A stretch of DNA of 64,000 bases, from NCBI RefSeq assembly GCF_014705705.1, contig NZ_JACXLD010000007.1, forward strand, positions 118,796 through 182,795, in the 5' to 3' direction. The notes under the pieces are model-generated. The model saw nothing but the letters and a program-made list of their open reading frames with translations, was not told the DNA's origin and made no database searches. A program made the position numbers and the translations under genes. Positions 1 through 9,294 of this stretch are shown here, one piece after another (positions within the stretch are counted from its first letter, which is position 1; each line of letters starts with the position of its first letter). The DNA is from Spongiibacter pelagi. GTDB taxonomy: Bacteria > Pseudomonadota > Gammaproteobacteria > Pseudomonadales > Spongiibacteraceae.

Positions 1-631
1 TGCCACCGTATTAGCACAGGCCGTGAGCCAAGGTTATGAATGTTATGCCTTGGCTTTTGATTACGGGCAGCGCCATCGGGCGGAGTTGGTGGCGGCGAAG
101 CGTGTTGCTGAAGCCGGCGGTGCCCGCGAATTTAAAATTATCGAACTGAATTTGCGCAGTATTGGCGGCTCGGCGCTGACCGATGCGGCGATAGATGTGC
201 CAGAGCACGGCGGCGAAGGGATTCCGGTAACCTACGTTCCCGCCCGCAATACCGTGTTTTTATCGATTGCCTTGGGTTGGGCGGAAGTGTTGAACGCCGA
301 TGATATTTTTATCGGTGTAAATGCGGTGGATTATTCTGGCTATCCCGATTGTCGCCCCGCATTTATTGAAGCCTTTGAGCAGCTCGCCAACCTTGCTACG
401 AAAGCAGGTGTCGAGGGCCACAAGCTGCATATTCACAGCCCCCTGATCAAACTCAGCAAGGCCGAAATTATTCAGACTGGAACCAAGCTCGGCGTTGATT
501 ACGGCCTCACGGTTTCCTGTTATCAGGCCGATGAGCAGGGCCGCGCCTGTGGACATTGCGATAGTTGTTATCTGCGCAAAGAAGGTTTTGCGGCCGCTGG
601 TGTGGCTGACCCTACGCCGTATTTCAGCTAA
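1..631 (+). CDS. queC: 7-cyano-7-deazaguanine synthase QueC, 5'-truncated by window edge
   Basis: QueC makes preQ0 from 7-carboxy-7-deazaguanine, ammonia and ATP on the way to queuosine in tRNA. The reading frame is open to the left edge (frame starting at base 2), so the N-terminal PP-loop that binds ATP lies outside; a GTG at 23 is internal, not the start. Visible family marks are the segment [10 protein letters not shown] near the beginning, the [15 protein letters not shown] motif in the middle, and four C-terminal cysteines (VSCYQ...ACGHCDSC) that bind zinc. The gene ends at 631, 28 bases before the convergent GMC oxidoreductase. Identity is secure; only the 5' end is missing. Confidence 0.95.
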   Translation, partial: ATVLAQAVSQGYECYALAFDYGQRHRAELVAAKRVAEAGGAREFKIIELNLRSIGGSALTDAAIDVPEHGGEGIPVTYVPARNTVFLSIALGWAEVLNADDIFIGVNAVDYSGYPDCRPAFIEAFEQLANLATKAGVEGHKLHIHSPLIKLSKAEIIQTGTKLGVDYGLTVSCYQADEQGRACGHCDSCYLRKEGFAAAGVADPTPYFS

Positions 632-659
632 GGTTTTAGCATTTAACGGCAGTCCTAGC

Positions 660-2258
660 TTAAGAGCACAATTTCTCCGCTAAGGTCTCCGCAATCATCA
701 CTGCCGGCGCATGGGTATTGCCGCTGGTGATATTGGGCATGACTGAGGCATCGGCGATATACAAATTGTCGAACTCTCGCACTTTCAAATTAGCATCGAC
801 CACCGCCATTTCATCGCTATCGTCGCCCATTTTGCAGGTGCAGCTCGGGTGAAAAATGGTGGTGGCAATATCACCCGCCGCTTTTTCTAAGGCGCTTTGT
901 GTCGCGAATTCCGGGCCGGGTTTGATTTCTACTGGATTGAATTTTTTTGCCGCCGTTTGCGCAGCAATCTCTCGGGTGATCTCAATGGCTCTGGCGGCGA
1001 TGCGTCGATCTTCCTCGGTGCTTAAATAGCGCGGATCAATAATGGGGGCATCTGTCGGCTTGGCACTGCGAATATCGACCCGGCCGCGAGAGCTAGGACG
1101 CAAGTGGCAGATACTGGCAGTAATACCGGGAAAGGGGTGCAAGGTGGTGCCGAGTTTGTCGGCGCTCATCGGTTGCACATGGTATTCCAGATCGGGCATG
1201 TCGATATCATCGGAAGATTTGAAAAATGCGCCAAGTTGGCTGGGTGCCATCGAGAGCGGGCCGGATTGTTGGGTGAGATACTGCCAACCCATTTTGGCCT
1301 TGCCCAAAAGACTGCCATTCATGCAGTTTAGGGTGGTGGCGTTTTCTACCCGAAATTGCACCCGCACTTGCAGGTGATCCTGCAGATTAGCGCCCACGCC
1401 GTCGAGTTTTTTACGACACAGGACGCCAGCATCGCGCAGGGGTGTTTCCGGGCCGATGCCACTGCGTTGCAAAATTGCCGGTGTGGCTACCGCGCCAGCG
1501 GCAAGAATAATTTGGCCGTCTGTTTCAATCCGCTGTTTTTGCCCGCGATAAATGATGTCTATGCCACGGGCTTGTTCGCCATCCCAAACTAATTTGTCTA
1601 CCAGCACGCCGGTGGCAATCGTCAGGTTGTCCCGTTGCATAATAGGATTAAGAAAGGCGCGTTTGGCCGAGCAGCGGCGGCCCTTGATCTGGTTAACATG
1701 GAATAAGCCCACGCCATGATTATTGCCGGTATTAAAGTCAGTCGTTTCAGGAATGCCGTACTCCACACAGGCGGCTTTCCAGGCATCGAGTATCGGCCAG
1801 CTCAGGCGCTGTTGTTCCACTCGTAATTCGCCATCTGCACCGTGAAACTCAGAGGCGCCGTCAAAATAATTTTCAGACTTTTTAAAGCGCGGTAGCACCT
1901 CGTTCCAGCTCCAGCCGGGCTGTTGCCAATTGTCGTAATCGGCGGCCTGTCCGCGCATATAAATCATGCCATTAATCGCGCTGCAACCACCGAGCACTTT
2001 GCCGCGAGGGTAGGGTAGCGTGCGGCCATTTAAGCCCGCTTGCGGCTCTAATTCATAGCACCAGTCCGCTTTGGGATTGCCCATGGCAAACAGATAGCCA
2101 ATGGGAATGTGAAACCAGTGCCAGTTATCGTTACCGCCTGCTTCCAATAACAATACCTTGCGGCTGGGGTCGGCTGAGAGTCGATTCGCCAAGACACAGC
2201 CAGCACTGCCTGCGCCGATAATAATGGTATCGAAACCGGAAAAAGATGCGTTGTTCAT
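660..2258 (-). CDS. GMC-family FAD-dependent oxidoreductase (choline/alcohol dehydrogenase type)
   Basis: A 532-residue glucose-methanol-choline oxidoreductase that would oxidise an alcohol to an aldehyde with FAD. The FAD-binding Rossmann motif GAGSAGCVLANRL is at about residues 16-28, the first family signature (GGCSAINGMIYMRG) is near residue 90, and the second (AAGAVATPAILQRSGIG) is near residue 255. The C-terminal active-site region has HPSCTCKMG and SGNTHAP. The length is typical of BetA/AlkJ-like members. Choline, medium-chain alcohols or polyethylene glycol are all possible substrates; sequence reading alone does not decide. It lies 5 bases downstream of the Lrp-type regulator and is probably co-transcribed with it. 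Confidence 0.88.
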   Translation of the reverse strand: MNNASFSGFDTIIIGAGSAGCVLANRLSADPSRKVLLLEAGGNDNWHWFHIPIGYLFAMGNPKADWCYELEPQAGLNGRTLPYPRGKVLGGCSAINGMIYMRGQAADYDNWQQPGWSWNEVLPRFKKSENYFDGASEFHGADGELRVEQQRLSWPILDAWKAACVEYGIPETTDFNTGNNHGVGLFHVNQIKGRRCSAKRAFLNPIMQRDNLTIATGVLVDKLVWDGEQARGIDIIYRGQKQRIETDGQIILAAGAVATPAILQRSGIGPETPLRDAGVLCRKKLDGVGANLQDHLQVRVQFRVENATTLNCMNGSLLGKAKMGWQYLTQQSGPLSMAPSQLGAFFKSSDDIDMPDLEYHVQPMSADKLGTTLHPFPGITASICHLRPSSRGRVDIRSAKPTDAPIIDPRYLSTEEDRRIAARAIEITREIAAQTAAKKFNPVEIKPGPEFATQSALEKAAGDIATTIFHPSCTCKMGDDSDEMAVVDANLKVREFDNLYIADASVMPNITSGNTHAPAVMIAETLAEKLCS

Positions 2259-2263
2259 ATTTA

Positions 2264-2743
2264 TTAGAGTTGTGTATCCAGCGGTAATTCGGTGGTGTTT
2301 TTAATTTCGGTTACTGAAATATGGGAATGACTTTCGCCGATCATTTCTAGTGCGAGTAGCTTTTCCCTTACAAACACTTCGTAGTGGCGAATATCCTTCG
2401 CCACGATTTTGAGCATGTAATCCCACACCCCGGCCATGGTATAGCACTCTACCACTTCTGGCAGGGTTCGCATTGCTGCTTCAAAGGCTTCGAGGTTTTT
2501 ACGCCCGACTTGGGTGAGGTTAACGGTAGTGAATACCACCAGCTCCATGCCCAGTTTTTCCCGGTCGAGCAGGGCCACTTTCTTGCGGATAATACCGGCC
2601 TGTTCAATTTTATTGATCCGTCGCCAGCAGGGGGATTGCGACATATTTAGGGTGTCGGCTATCTCGCCGCTGGTCTTGCCGGCATCGCGCTGCAGAAGGT
2701 CGAGGATTTGCAGGTCTTGTTTTGTTAGGTCTATTTTATTCAT
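2264..2743 (-). CDS. Lrp/AsnC-family transcriptional regulator
   Basis: A 159-residue Lrp/AsnC protein. It has the N-terminal winged helix-turn-helix (LTKQDLQILDLLQRDAG...NMSQSPCWRRINKIEQAGII, residues 5-53) and a C-terminal RAM/ACT-like domain (VVECYTMAGVWDYMLKIVAKD), the usual ligand-sensing and oligomerisation part. Proteins of this family sense amino acids. It is divergent from an indolepyruvate ferredoxin oxidoreductase and sits directly upstream of the GMC enzyme, so control of amino acid or 2-oxoacid use, plus autoregulation, is a reasonable inference. A symmetric AT-rich site lies in the shared 121-bp promoter region. Confidence 0.9.
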   Translation of the reverse strand: MNKIDLTKQDLQILDLLQRDAGKTSGEIADTLNMSQSPCWRRINKIEQAGIIRKKVALLDREKLGMELVVFTTVNLTQVGRKNLEAFEAAMRTLPEVVECYTMAGVWDYMLKIVAKDIRHYEVFVREKLLALEMIGESHSHISVTEIKNTTELPLDTQL

Positions 2744-2762
2744 TTTATAATTTTAAATAGTC

Positions 2763-2780
2763 TATATTTTTTAAAATATA
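2763..2780. promoter_or_regulatory. AT-rich perfect inverted repeat, candidate Lrp-type operator
   Basis: TATATTTT and its exact complement AAAATATA are separated by 2 bases in the 121-bp gap between the divergent lrp-like gene and the indolepyruvate oxidoreductase gene. Lrp-family proteins often bind short AT-rich palindromes of this kind in divergent promoters. The assignment rests on position and symmetry only; an AT-rich stretch can be palindromic by chance. Confidence 0.4.
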
Positions 2781-2864
2781 CGCCTTTTAATGAATATATA
2801 AAATAATAAACGCCCGAAAAACTCGCTAGCATGATTTTCAGGTTCTCTTTGGGAGCGTGAAGTA

Positions 2865-5800
2865 ATGGCGAGTCATCCCTCAAATCAGCAAGCGTTTCTA
2901 CACCGGGTTTCCCTCGATGATAAATATGCCCTGGATACCACGCGGGCGTATTTGACTGGCATTGAGGCCTTGGTACGTCTGCCAATTCTGCAGCATCAAC
3001 GGGATCTAGAGCGGGGTTTGAATACAGCTGGCTTTGTGTCTGGTTATCGCGGCTCCCCTCTCGGTGGGCTTGATCAGGCATTGTGGGAGGCGGGCAAATA
3101 TCTGGATAAGCACAATATCCGTTTTCAGCCTGGAATTAACGAAGATTTAGCGGCCACGGCGGTGCGGGGTACCCAGGAGTTGGGTTTATTCCCCGGCGCA
3201 AAATACGATGGCGTTTTTGGCATGTGGTATGGCAAAGGGCCGGGCGTGGATCGCAGCATGGATGTAATCAAGCATGCCAATGCGGTTGGCACCGCAAAAT
3301 ACGGTGGTGTACTGGCCGTTGCCGGCGATGATCACGCGGCCAAATCCTCTTCTCTGCCACACCAATCCGAGCATATGTTTATCGGTGCATCTATTCCGGT
3401 ATTGGCTCCAGCCAATGTGCAAGAAGTGTTGGATCTAGGAGTCTTTGGATGGGAGTTATCCCGTTACAGCGGTTGCTGGGTGGGCTTGAAAGCCATTACA
3501 GAGAATATGGATTCGGCTATTTCCGCTGAAATTGATCCTCACCGCATTAATATCGTTATTCCGGACTCCTTTGTTATGCCTGCCGACGGGGTTCATGTGC
3601 GTTTACCCGATTCTCCACTGGAGCAAGAAAAGCGGCTTAATAAATACAAAATTTATGCTGCCCGTGCTTTTGCTCTGGCTAATCGACTCAACTATATCGC
3701 GATCGACAGCGCCAAACCCCGGCTTGGTATAGCCACCAGCGGCAAGGCGTATTTGGATGTACTGCAGGCGCTGGAAGACTTGGGTATTGATGAGCAGCTT
3801 GCTGGTGAGATTGGCCTTCGGGTTTATAAAATCGGTATGCCTTGGCCGTTAGAGCCGGTGGCGACCCACGCCTTTGCGGAAGGGCTTGAAGAAATTCTGG
3901 TGGTGGAAGAGAAACGCTCGGTGATTGAAGATCAGCTAACCGGGCAACTCTATAACTGGCCAGTAGAAAAGCGCCCCAGAGTGATTGGCGAGTTTGATGA
4001 GCACGGCCGCGATCTATTACCCAATCTCAGCGAATTAACCCCGGCGATGGTGGCGCGCGCGATTGCTGCGAGAATTCGCCGCTTTTATCAAAGTGAAGAA
4101 ATTGAAAAGCGTCTGCGGTTTTACGATAAAAAAGAACTCTCCTTAGTGAGTCATCGCAATAAAATTGCCCGCATTCCCCATTACTGTTCAGGCTGTCCCC
4201 ACAATACTTCAACTCAAGTTCCTGAAGGCAGTTTTGCGCTCGGCGGAATTGGCTGCCATTACATGAGCACTTTTATGGCAAGTCGCCCAGCCAAAACCTT
4301 TACGCAAATGGGCGGCGAAGGGGTGACTTGGGTAGGGCAGGCGCCGTTTACGGAAAATAAACATGTCTTCCAGAATTTGGGCGACGGCACTTATTTTCAT
4401 TCCGGCTTGCTGGCCATTCGGCAAGCTATCGCAGCCGGAGTGAACATCACCTACAAAATTCTGTACAACGATGCAGTGGCTATGACGGGCGGCCAGCCTA
4501 TTGATGGCAGCCTCAGCGTTGAGCAAATGATTCAGCAATTGCGAGGCGAGGGTGTACAGCGCATTGCACTGGTGTCGGATCATCCCGAGAAATTTCACTT
4601 TTCACATACTGCTGGTCTCACCATAGATCATCGCGATAATTTGATGGCGATTCAAAAAAGCCTGCGAGAAACAGAAGGTACCACGGTGCTGCTTTATGAA
4701 CAGACCTGTGCGGCAGAGAAGCGTCGCCGCCGCAAGCGCGGTTTATTGGAAGATCCTCAGCGCCGTATTTTTATTAATGAAGCCGTGTGTGAAGGCTGCG
4801 GTGACTGCGGCAAGAAATCGAATTGTCTTTCAGTGCTGCCGCTTGAAACCGCCTTGGGGAGAAAGCGCCAAATAGATCAAAACGCCTGTAATAAAGACTA
4901 TTCCTGCGTGAATGGTTTTTGCCCCAGCTTTGTATCAGTGAACGGGGGGCGCTTGCGTAAAAACCGCAGAGCGGAAGCGGTAACGGAATTTGCGCCGCTG
5001 CCCAAACCAGCCCACCCCGAGCTGGATCAGCCGTGGAATATTGTGGTTACCGGTGTGGGTGGTACAGGTGTGTTGACCATTACCGCAGTGCTGGCCATGG
5101 CGGCGCATATTGAGGGCAAGGGCTGCGCAACCATGAACCAGACCGGCTTGGCACAAAAGTTTGGCCCGGTGGTCAGTCATTTACGGATTGCGAAAAAGCA
5201 GTCAGATATTAAGGCTGTAAGAATTGCCGCCGGCGATGCCGATTTATTACTCGGTGGCGATTTAGTGGTGAGCGTGAGTGACGAGGCCTTGGCCAAACTC
5301 AATGCTGAGCGCAGTGCCGCGGTCATCAATACCACTCAGACGGCGACGGCGGAGTTTGTTTACAAGCCCGATGCAGACTTTCCTGCGGATGCTATGCGCG
5401 ACATTCTCACCGATGAAATTGGTGCGGAAAAAGTCCATTTTGTGTCTGCAACGGATACCGCAAAAAATCTGCTGGGCGATGCCGTGGCCAGTAATTTTTT
5501 TATGCTGGGCTACGCCTACCAGCTCGGCATGATTCCCGTAAGTGCAGAGGCGATTGCCGCTGCAATTGAAATGAATAATGTCGCGGTGGAATTTAATAAA
5601 CAGGCCTTTTTGTGGGGGCGGCGCATGGTAGTGGATGCCAATGCCGTGCGACAAATTGCGGGATTGGATAAACCTGAAGCCACTATTCCGCAAACCCTCG
5701 AAGAGATCTTAATTCACCGTGTTGAGCTGCTGACTGAATATCAGGATGCAAATTATGCAGCGCGCTATCTCGCGGTAATTGAGCGTCTGCGTCAGTGTGA

Positions 5801-6368
5801 ACAGCAATTAATAAGCGCCGATAAATCCCTGCCGCTGAGTCGGGTTGCCGCTAAATCTCTGGCCAAACTGATGGCTTATAAAGATGAGTATGAAGTGGCA
5901 CGCCTGTATTCCAATGGCAATTTTTTAAAACAGTTGAATCAGGTTTTTGAAGGGGATTTCAAACTGCAGTTTCATCTTGCGCCTCCCATACTCAGTCGCC
6001 GAGACCCGGATTCAGGCGAATTAAAAAAACGCACTTTCGGAAGCTGGCTTATGCCCGTGTTTAAGACATTGGCGCGTTTTAAAAAATGGCGTGGCAGTGT
6101 TTGGGATGTGTTTGGTTACAGCCGTGAACGAAAAATGGAACGGGCGCTGATTGCGCAATTTGAAAACGATATTGATGTGGTTATAGAGCATCTAGCTCCT
6201 TCGAACCTCGCCACAGCAATCGCCTTGTTTGAGCTTCCTGAACAGCTCAGGGGTTTTGGTCATATTAAATTGGCGGCTTTTGCCGAGTACGAACAGCAGC
6301 GTGCGCAATTGTTTTCCGAATTTTTGAAACCACCGGCGCAGTTTATTGAAATCAAGCATGTGGCTTGA
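2865..6368 (+). CDS. Fused indolepyruvate:ferredoxin oxidoreductase
   Basis: An 1167-residue single-chain 2-oxoacid:ferredoxin oxidoreductase of the indolepyruvate type. It would decarboxylate aryl or branched 2-oxoacids to acyl-CoA using thiamine diphosphate and Fe-S clusters. The N-terminal pyrimidine-binding domain contains SGYRGSPLGG; the central TPP domain contains CSGCPHNTST and GIGCHYM; a cysteine-rich stretch at residues 642-690 (CEGCGDCGKKSNC, then CNKDYSC...FCPSF) fits iron-sulfur binding; the gamma domain starts near residue 722 (VVTGVGGTGVLTI). Archaea split these parts into IorA/IorB; long fused forms are common in proteobacteria. The amino acid dehydrogenase gene follows 22 bases downstream, which fits amino acid to 2-oxoacid to acyl-CoA flow. 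Confidence 0.93.
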   Translation: MASHPSNQQAFLHRVSLDDKYALDTTRAYLTGIEALVRLPILQHQRDLERGLNTAGFVSGYRGSPLGGLDQALWEAGKYLDKHNIRFQPGINEDLAATAVRGTQELGLFPGAKYDGVFGMWYGKGPGVDRSMDVIKHANAVGTAKYGGVLAVAGDDHAAKSSSLPHQSEHMFIGASIPVLAPANVQEVLDLGVFGWELSRYSGCWVGLKAITENMDSAISAEIDPHRINIVIPDSFVMPADGVHVRLPDSPLEQEKRLNKYKIYAARAFALANRLNYIAIDSAKPRLGIATSGKAYLDVLQALEDLGIDEQLAGEIGLRVYKIGMPWPLEPVATHAFAEGLEEILVVEEKRSVIEDQLTGQLYNWPVEKRPRVIGEFDEHGRDLLPNLSELTPAMVARAIAARIRRFYQSEEIEKRLRFYDKKELSLVSHRNKIARIPHYCSGCPHNTSTQVPEGSFALGGIGCHYMSTFMASRPAKTFTQMGGEGVTWVGQAPFTENKHVFQNLGDGTYFHSGLLAIRQAIAAGVNITYKILYNDAVAMTGGQPIDGSLSVEQMIQQLRGEGVQRIALVSDHPEKFHFSHTAGLTIDHRDNLMAIQKSLRETEGTTVLLYEQTCAAEKRRRRKRGLLEDPQRRIFINEAVCEGCGDCGKKSNCLSVLPLETALGRKRQIDQNACNKDYSCVNGFCPSFVSVNGGRLRKNRRAEAVTEFAPLPKPAHPELDQPWNIVVTGVGGTGVLTITAVLAMAAHIEGKGCATMNQTGLAQKFGPVVSHLRIAKKQSDIKAVRIAAGDADLLLGGDLVVSVSDEALAKLNAERSAAVINTTQTATAEFVYKPDADFPADAMRDILTDEIGAEKVHFVSATDTAKNLLGDAVASNFFMLGYAYQLGMIPVSAEAIAAAIEMNNVAVEFNKQAFLWGRRMVVDANAVRQIAGLDKPEATIPQTLEEILIHRVELLTEYQDANYAARYLAVIERLRQCEQQLISADKSLPLSRVAAKSLAKLMAYKDEYEVARLYSNGNFLKQLNQVFEGDFKLQFHLAPPILSRRDPDSGELKKRTFGSWLMPVFKTLARFKKWRGSVWDVFGYSRERKMERALIAQFENDIDVVIEHLAPSNLATAIALFELPEQLRGFGHIKLAAFAEYEQQRAQLFSEFLKPPAQFIEIKHVA

Positions 6369-6390
6369 GTAACTAAATGAGTTGAAAGCG

Positions 6391-7467
6391 ATGAGTGTAT
6401 TTGAATCGACGTCTTTTGATCATCATGAGCAAGTCATTTTTCATGAAGATAGCCAAACTGGTTTGCGGGCGATTATTGCTCTGCACAATACTCAACTGGG
6501 CCCGGCAATGGGCGGTTGCCGAATGTATCCTTATGCAAGTAGCGCCGATGCCTTAGAGGATGTGCTGCGTTTATCGCGGGGAATGACCTATAAATCTGCC
6601 GTGGCGGGTTTACCCTATGGCGGCGGCAAGGCGGTGATTATTGCCGACCCCCGGCGTGATAAAACGCCAGCATTATTGCGCGCAATGGGCAGGTTTGTGG
6701 ACAGTCTTGGTGGTCGTTATATCACTGCTGAAGATAGTGGTATGGGAGTGCCAGATTTAAAAATAATGTCTGAAACAACGCCTTATGTGGTGGGTTTGGA
6801 TGAGGGGCGCTGTCATGGTGGCGATCCTTCGCCAGCAACGGCCTTGGGAGTGTTTTATGGGATTCAGGCGGCCTTGCGATACCACTATGGCAGCGCCAGC
6901 GTATCCGGGCGTAAAGTCGCTATTCAAGGGGCGGGCGCTGTCGGCTTACATCTTTTGGACTTGTTGATTGAGGCCGGCGCCGAGGTGGAGATTGCCGATT
7001 TGAACTTGGCGCGTTTGGAATTGGCGGCGGCTAAAGGCGCCCGCATTGTTGATCCGAAACAGATATTGCAGGCTGAGGTGGATGTATTGGTGCCCTGCGC
7101 GATGGGCGGTGTGATCAATGATAAAACTGTCGACACTATTCAAGCTAACATTATTGCCGGTTCGGCTAATAATCAGCTACTTCGCCCTGAACACGGCGAG
7201 CGTTTGCGCGAACGGGGTATTTTGTATGCGCCGGATTTTGTTATTAACGCTGGGGGCATTATTGATATTTATCACCAGCAGCAAGGCAATACCTTAGCGC
7301 AGCGTGACCAACATTTGGCCGGAATTGCCGATTCACTAAAGGTGATTTTTGAAGGGGCGGAAGCCGAGGGAATATCTTGTGAACGCGTTGCCGAGGACTT
7401 AGCCCGGCAACGGTTAAATAGGCAGGTATTTACTCAGGAGCAAAACCTTACATCGGCGCTTCGCTGA
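6391..7467 (+). CDS. Glu/Leu/Phe/Val dehydrogenase family protein
   Basis: An NAD-dependent amino acid dehydrogenase of about 358 residues. It has the substrate-binding lysine motif GGCRMYPY...LPYGGGKAVI, the TAEDSGMG segment, and a C-terminal Rossmann domain (AIQGAGAVGLHLLDLL). The family deaminates leucine, valine or phenylalanine reversibly to the 2-oxoacid; the exact substrate cannot be read. I chose ATG 6391 over TTG 6382. It probably forms an operon with the preceding indolepyruvate oxidoreductase, which would act on its 2-oxoacid product. Its last 20 bases overlap the convergent SDR gene. Confidence 0.88.
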   Translation: MSVFESTSFDHHEQVIFHEDSQTGLRAIIALHNTQLGPAMGGCRMYPYASSADALEDVLRLSRGMTYKSAVAGLPYGGGKAVIIADPRRDKTPALLRAMGRFVDSLGGRYITAEDSGMGVPDLKIMSETTPYVVGLDEGRCHGGDPSPATALGVFYGIQAALRYHYGSASVSGRKVAIQGAGAVGLHLLDLLIEAGAEVEIADLNLARLELAAAKGARIVDPKQILQAEVDVLVPCAMGGVINDKTVDTIQANIIAGSANNQLLRPEHGERLRERGILYAPDFVINAGGIIDIYHQQQGNTLAQRDQHLAGIADSLKVIFEGAEAEGISCERVAEDLARQRLNRQVFTQEQNLTSALR

Positions 7468-8227
7468 AGCCGCCGTCTACGATAATGCAGGTGCCGTTCA
7501 TATAGCTGCCGGCGCTGGCGCTGGCCAGTAATAACAGTGGCACAGTCAGTTCATCCATCGTGCCCAAACGCTTGGCGGGAATATTTTGGATATAGCGTTT
7601 GCCACTTTCTGAGTTGAAGTAATCTTCATTAATTTCGGTCAGGAACCAGCCGGGGCACAAGGAGTTTACCCGGATATTATGGCGGCTCAGTTCTGCTGCC
7701 AGCGACTTACTCAGCATCACCACGCCCGCTTTGGCGGCGTTGTAGTTCACCTTCATTGCGCCGGTGCGCAGGCCGTAAACCGAGGCGGTATTAACAATGC
7801 TGCCACCGTTGCCGGCATCTACCATCAGCTTGGCGGCTGCCTGCGCAACTCGGAAGGCGCCAGTTAGGTTGGTGTCGATAACCCAGTTCCAGTCGTCCTC
7901 AGACATTTTCAAACAGCTAGTTGGGTCGTTGGCTACCCCGGCGTTATTGATCAGAATATCCAGCGTGCCGAAATCCTGTTTAATCTTGGCAAAGGCTTGA
8001 GCCACGCTTTCCTTGTCGGCAACGTCTAGCGAAATGGCGACCGCTTTGCCGCCTTTCTCATTGATGTCATTCACCGCGTCTTGCAGCTTTTCCATACGGC
8101 GTGCGGCAAGAATCACGGTGGCGCCTTCAGCGGCGAGAATATTGGCAAAATGAACACCTAAACCGCTGGATGCACCGGTGACCAAGGCGATTTTATTCTC
8201 TAAATTAAAGTAATTGCGGGCCATCAA
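7448..8227 (-). CDS. Short-chain dehydrogenase/reductase
   Basis: A 259-residue classical SDR. It shows the cofactor motif TGASSGLG near residue 18, NNAG near residue 91, a catalytic Ser in NTASVYG and the YNAAK form of the YxxxK motif, and a C-terminal MNGTCIIVDGGFSE like FabG-type enzymes. It should reduce or oxidise a small carbonyl or alcohol with NAD(P)H; the substrate is unknown. It starts with two Met codons in a row, so the first or second could be used. It stands alone on this strand and overlaps the end of the dehydrogenase gene by 20 bases. Confidence 0.85.
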   Translation of the reverse strand: MMARNYFNLENKIALVTGASSGLGVHFANILAAEGATVILAARRMEKLQDAVNDINEKGGKAVAISLDVADKESVAQAFAKIKQDFGTLDILINNAGVANDPTSCLKMSEDDWNWVIDTNLTGAFRVAQAAAKLMVDAGNGGSIVNTASVYGLRTGAMKVNYNAAKAGVVMLSKSLAAELSRHNIRVNSLCPGWFLTEINEDYFNSESGKRYIQNIPAKRLGTMDELTVPLLLLASASAGSYMNGTCIIVDGGFSEAPM

Positions 8228-8435
8228 ATCTCTCCTGCTGCGTGGCTAACGTCGCTTTAGCCCGACGATAAGGCTGTGAAATTGAGGTGGGATAGTAGCG
8301 AAAATCGCCTTTTATATTAAGTCCGGTGGAGCCGTTCGGCGGATTTACAGGCCATTTTGTTTCGCTTTCTCACAAATTGACGTTTTTGCCAGTGAAATGA
8401 TGTGGTTTGGTCAATTCCGGCGGTGGTGGGCTGCG

Positions 8436-8441
8436 TATAAT
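8436..8441 (+). promoter_or_regulatory. Candidate -10 box in the 351-bp gap before cofC
   Basis: The stretch 8228-8578 has no convincing gene. It contains a perfect TATAAT at 8436-8441 on the plus strand, the best promoter-like hexamer I see upstream of the F420 genes. No good -35 box sits at 16-18 bases; TTGGTC at 8407 is too far away. The promoter call is therefore tentative. Confidence 0.35.
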
Positions 8442-8578
8442 CGCGGTGAGGCTGATACACTCTCGAGCCTGCTGAGCGGATTTATCCAGTGGCATTATCC
8501 ATTGGGAGATCGCCCTCAATTGAACAAAATAAAAGCAGTTTCAGATTTTTAGAAGAATACGGGAAGCTGGAATTCATA

Positions 8579-9292
8579 ATGTACGCGGTAGTGCCGGTTA
8601 AAGCCTTTCATCTCGGTAAGCAGCGCTTGGCTGATTGCCTTGATCACGCTCAGCGTGCGGCCCTGTGTCAGGCCATGTGTCAGGATGTTCTGACGGTGCT
8701 GCAGGCCAGTGCGCAATTTAGTCAGTGTTTTTTACTCGCCAATGACATTGGTTTGAGAGCGCTGGCCGAACAACACGGTGCGCAGCTGGTGATGGAATCT
8801 GAACTAAATGCTCACGGCTTAAATCCTGCTTTGAATGCACTGTTATTAAAACAACGCAAGCGTGGTGAGGCCTGTTTTATTGCGCACAGTGATTTGCCCT
8901 TGCTGCATCAGAACGAAGTTCAGCATATCGCAACTCAGGCTCGGGGCGAGCAAATCGTGCTGGTATCCGACCGGCACGGCACCGGCACCAATATTCTAGC
9001 GGGGCACTGGAATCCAGAAGTGCCGCTTTGCTTTGGCATTAACAGTCTTGCTAAGCATCAGCAACAAGCGAGATTGCAGCAGGCGGATGTTGATGTAGTG
9101 CAATTGCAGGGGGCGAGCTGGGACATCGATCGAGCGCAAGACTTATTTGAGGCGAGCCAGGATAACCCGGCGACATTTGGAACTCATACCCGCGCTTTAC
9201 TTGGTCAAATTGGCCTTCTGAATCCGATGTTATCGGAACCGATTTTATCGGTTGCGGATTCCTATAGCGCAGAACAGTGGGTGTTGGGTTAA
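8579..9292 (+). CDS. cofC: CofC-type guanylyltransferase (coenzyme F420 biosynthesis)
   Basis: CofC/FbiD activates a three-carbon phospho-acid (2-phospholactate, phosphoenolpyruvate or, in some proteobacteria, 3-phosphoglycerate) with GTP so that CofD/FbiA can attach it to FO. The N-terminus MYAVVPVKAFHLGKQRLA carries the nucleotide-binding pattern VPVKxxxxGKxRL, and the middle has SDLPLL and SDRHGTGTN, matching the family. From ATG 8579 the protein is 237 residues, normal for CofC; a longer frame from 8489 would add 30 unrelated residues. It is followed after 2 bases by the FO synthase gene. Which substrate it takes cannot be read. Confidence 0.88.
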   Translation: MYAVVPVKAFHLGKQRLADCLDHAQRAALCQAMCQDVLTVLQASAQFSQCFLLANDIGLRALAEQHGAQLVMESELNAHGLNPALNALLLKQRKRGEACFIAHSDLPLLHQNEVQHIATQARGEQIVLVSDRHGTGTNILAGHWNPEVPLCFGINSLAKHQQQARLQQADVDVVQLQGASWDIDRAQDLFEASQDNPATFGTHTRALLGQIGLLNPMLSEPILSVADSYSAEQWVLG

Positions 9293-9294
9293 GT

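Noticed and set aside
8489..8578. 30 extra N-terminal codons for CofC
   Set aside because: The family begins with the strand YAVVPVKA; the extension has no similarity and would make the protein longer than usual.
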